Source of the DNA: an uncultured Clostridia bacterium
GTDB lineage: Bacteria > Bacillota > Clostridia > Oscillospirales > CAG-272
Assembly (NCBI GenBank): GCA_945485605.1
Contig: CALYSG010000086.1
Location: 1 to 7,695 of the forward strand
Reading direction: 5' to 3'
DNA: 7,695 nt
Made by a program: the position numbers and the translations under genes. The notes under the pieces were generated by a model that was not told the origin of the DNA, did no database searches, and saw only the letters and a list, made by a program, of their open reading frames with translations. How positions within the stretch are numbered: position 1 is the first letter of the stretch; each line of letters opens with the position of its first letter. Shown in pieces: positions 7,384 to 7,695 of the stretch.

Positions 7384-7425
7384 CAACAAAATAAGGACAC
7401 GGTAAACCGTGTCCTTATTTCGTTG
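7384..7425. terminator. Variable hairpin of repeat copy A, terminator-like
   Basis: A stem of 20 positions (7384-7403 with 7406-7425) has 19 pairs and a single A-C mismatch, with AA at the apex. The AT-rich base of the stem, AAATAAGG against CCTTATTT, gives a short U-rich end on either strand, so it could stop transcription in both directions, including from the AIM24 gene 75 bases upstream. The arms differ from copy B while pairing is kept. Confidence 0.6.
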
Positions 7426-7448
7426 GTGACCCATCGGGGAGAATCGTG

Positions 7449-7477
7449 CAGGTAATTTCCCTGCGGGAAATAACCTG
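7449..7477. repeat. Second hairpin of repeat copy A
   Basis: CAGGTAATTTCCC (7449-7461) pairs with GGGAAATAACCTG (7465-7477) over 12 of 13 positions around a TGC loop, with one A-A mismatch in the stem. It is not followed by a T-run, so it does not look like a terminator. The hairpin, including the mismatch, is identical in copy B; in copy A an additional G-C pair (7448 with 7478) extends it. Confidence 0.7.
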
Positions 7478-7588
7478 CTGCAGTTGCGGTGAGGCTCTGC
7501 TTTCTCCGAACATTCCGCTGAAAATATCACAAGGCATACCTTCCGTCGCACTCTTAGCAACTTGCGGGGGTTCGATCCCTCCGGATCA

Positions 7589-7629
7589 CAACGAAAACAG
7601 CACGGCTGTTGCCGTGCTGTTTTGTGTTG
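7589..7629. terminator. Variable hairpin of repeat copy B, terminator-like
   Basis: AAAACAGCACGGC (7594-7606) pairs perfectly with GCCGTGCTGTTTT (7611-7623) around a TGTT loop. The flanking CAAC (7589-7592) and GTTG (7626-7629) add four more pairs. A run of four T follows the GC-rich part on each strand, as in bidirectional Rho-independent terminators. The apex CACGG/CCGTG is shared with copy A; the rest differs with pairing preserved. Confidence 0.6.
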
Positions 7630-7652
7630 GTGACCCATCGGGGAGAATCGTT

Positions 7653-7681
7653 CAGGTAATTTCCCTGCGGGAAATAACCTG
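7653..7681. repeat. Second hairpin of repeat copy B
   Basis: The sequence of this hairpin is identical to the one at 7449-7477 in copy A, with 12 of 13 pairs, the same A-A mismatch and a TGC loop. The base just outside the left arm is T here and G in copy A, so the stem is one pair shorter. Confidence 0.7.
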
Positions 7682-7695
7682 CTGCAGTTGCGGTG

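Larger units (their letters stand above)
7332..7491. repeat. Structured intergenic repeat, copy A
   Basis: A 160-bp unit repeated 205 bp downstream. It has three blocks: a conserved left block (7332-7382, 50 of 51 bases identical to copy B), a variable hairpin (7383-7421), and a conserved right block (7422-7491, 69 of 70 identical). The left block contains a tRNA T-arm-like stem-loop: GGGGG (7361-7365), TTCGATC (7366-7372), CCTCC (7373-7377). The block CGCAACTTGC at 7351-7360 is nearly the inverted complement of GCAGTTGCG at 7480-7488, so the unit could fold as one large nested structure. It may be a dispersed intergenic repeat family; no transposase or flanking target duplication is visible. 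Confidence 0.85.
7537..7695. repeat. Structured intergenic repeat, copy B (reaches window end)
   Basis: This is the second copy, 159 bp visible and possibly continuing beyond the edge. The left block (7537-7587) and right block (7626-7695) match copy A with one base difference each; the variable middle (7588-7625) is different in sequence but again a hairpin. The T-arm-like segment is at 7566-7582. Here TCACAAC (7586-7592) and GTTGGTGA (7626-7633) extend the variable hairpin's stem with one bulged G. Confidence 0.85.

Noticed and set aside
7383..7625. Integron attC site or cassette array
   Set aside because: A variable palindrome flanked by CAAC and GTTG recalls attC sites, but the flanks (TCTCAAC, TCACAAC, GTTGGTG) do not fit RYYYAAC/GTTRRRY, conservation continues far outside the palindrome, and the interval between copies holds no cassette gene.
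6991..7638. A 215-codon minus-strand frame running through both repeats, containing SGGIEPPQ
   Set aside because: Peptides with GGIEPP arise when a tRNA T-arm sequence is translated in antisense. Here the frame crosses two hairpins and the antisense of the AIM24 gene, so it is spurious.
7332..7695. CRISPR array
   Set aside because: There are only two units of about 160 bp with a 45-bp spacer and internal hairpins, which does not fit CRISPR repeat length or spacing, and no cas gene is present.

Overview
The window looks like chromosomal DNA from an anaerobic, moderately GC-rich member of the Firmicutes, most likely a gut clostridium of the Oscillospirales/Ruminococcaceae type. The reasons are a single-chain pyruvate:ferredoxin oxidoreductase with a strong AGGAGGT ribosome binding site, a preference for AAG/GAG and other GC-ending codons in the first three genes, and Gram-positive style terminators. 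The organism assignment is inference; no rRNA or other marker gene is present.

Layout. Positions 1-96 hold a strong terminator hairpin whose T-run faces right, so it probably ends a gene lying left of the window; it may also stop transcripts coming from the right. Positions 97-3678 (minus strand) encode pyruvate:ferredoxin oxidoreductase (PFOR), the central enzyme that turns pyruvate into acetyl-CoA, CO2 and reduced ferredoxin. The divergent intergenic region 3679-3923 carries a good sigma-A promoter for PFOR, a perfect 12-bp palindrome just upstream of it, and a probable extended -10 promoter facing right. Positions 3924-6501 (plus strand) are a two-gene operon: a FAD-dependent oxidoreductase with a C-terminal galactose-binding-like domain, then one base later a cytoplasmic glycerophosphodiester phosphodiesterase family protein. 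Their substrates cannot be read from the sequence. Positions 6631-7308 encode an AIM24/TIGR00266 family protein of unknown function, with visibly different codon use.

The last 387 bases (7309-7695) contain no credible gene. They hold two copies, 205 bp apart, of an intergenic repeat of about 160 bp. Each copy has a tRNA T-arm-like segment, a variable terminator-like hairpin, and a second conserved hairpin. The variable hairpin differs at five base pairs between the copies, and every change is compensated on the other arm. This is the least ordinary structure in the window. The second copy reaches the window's right edge.

PFOR is housekeeping energy metabolism. The divergent operon is probably accessory catabolism of a glycosylated or phosphodiester-containing compound, but that is only a guess from domain content. 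I see no CRISPR array, tRNA or rRNA gene, insertion sequence, phage gene or recognisable defence system.
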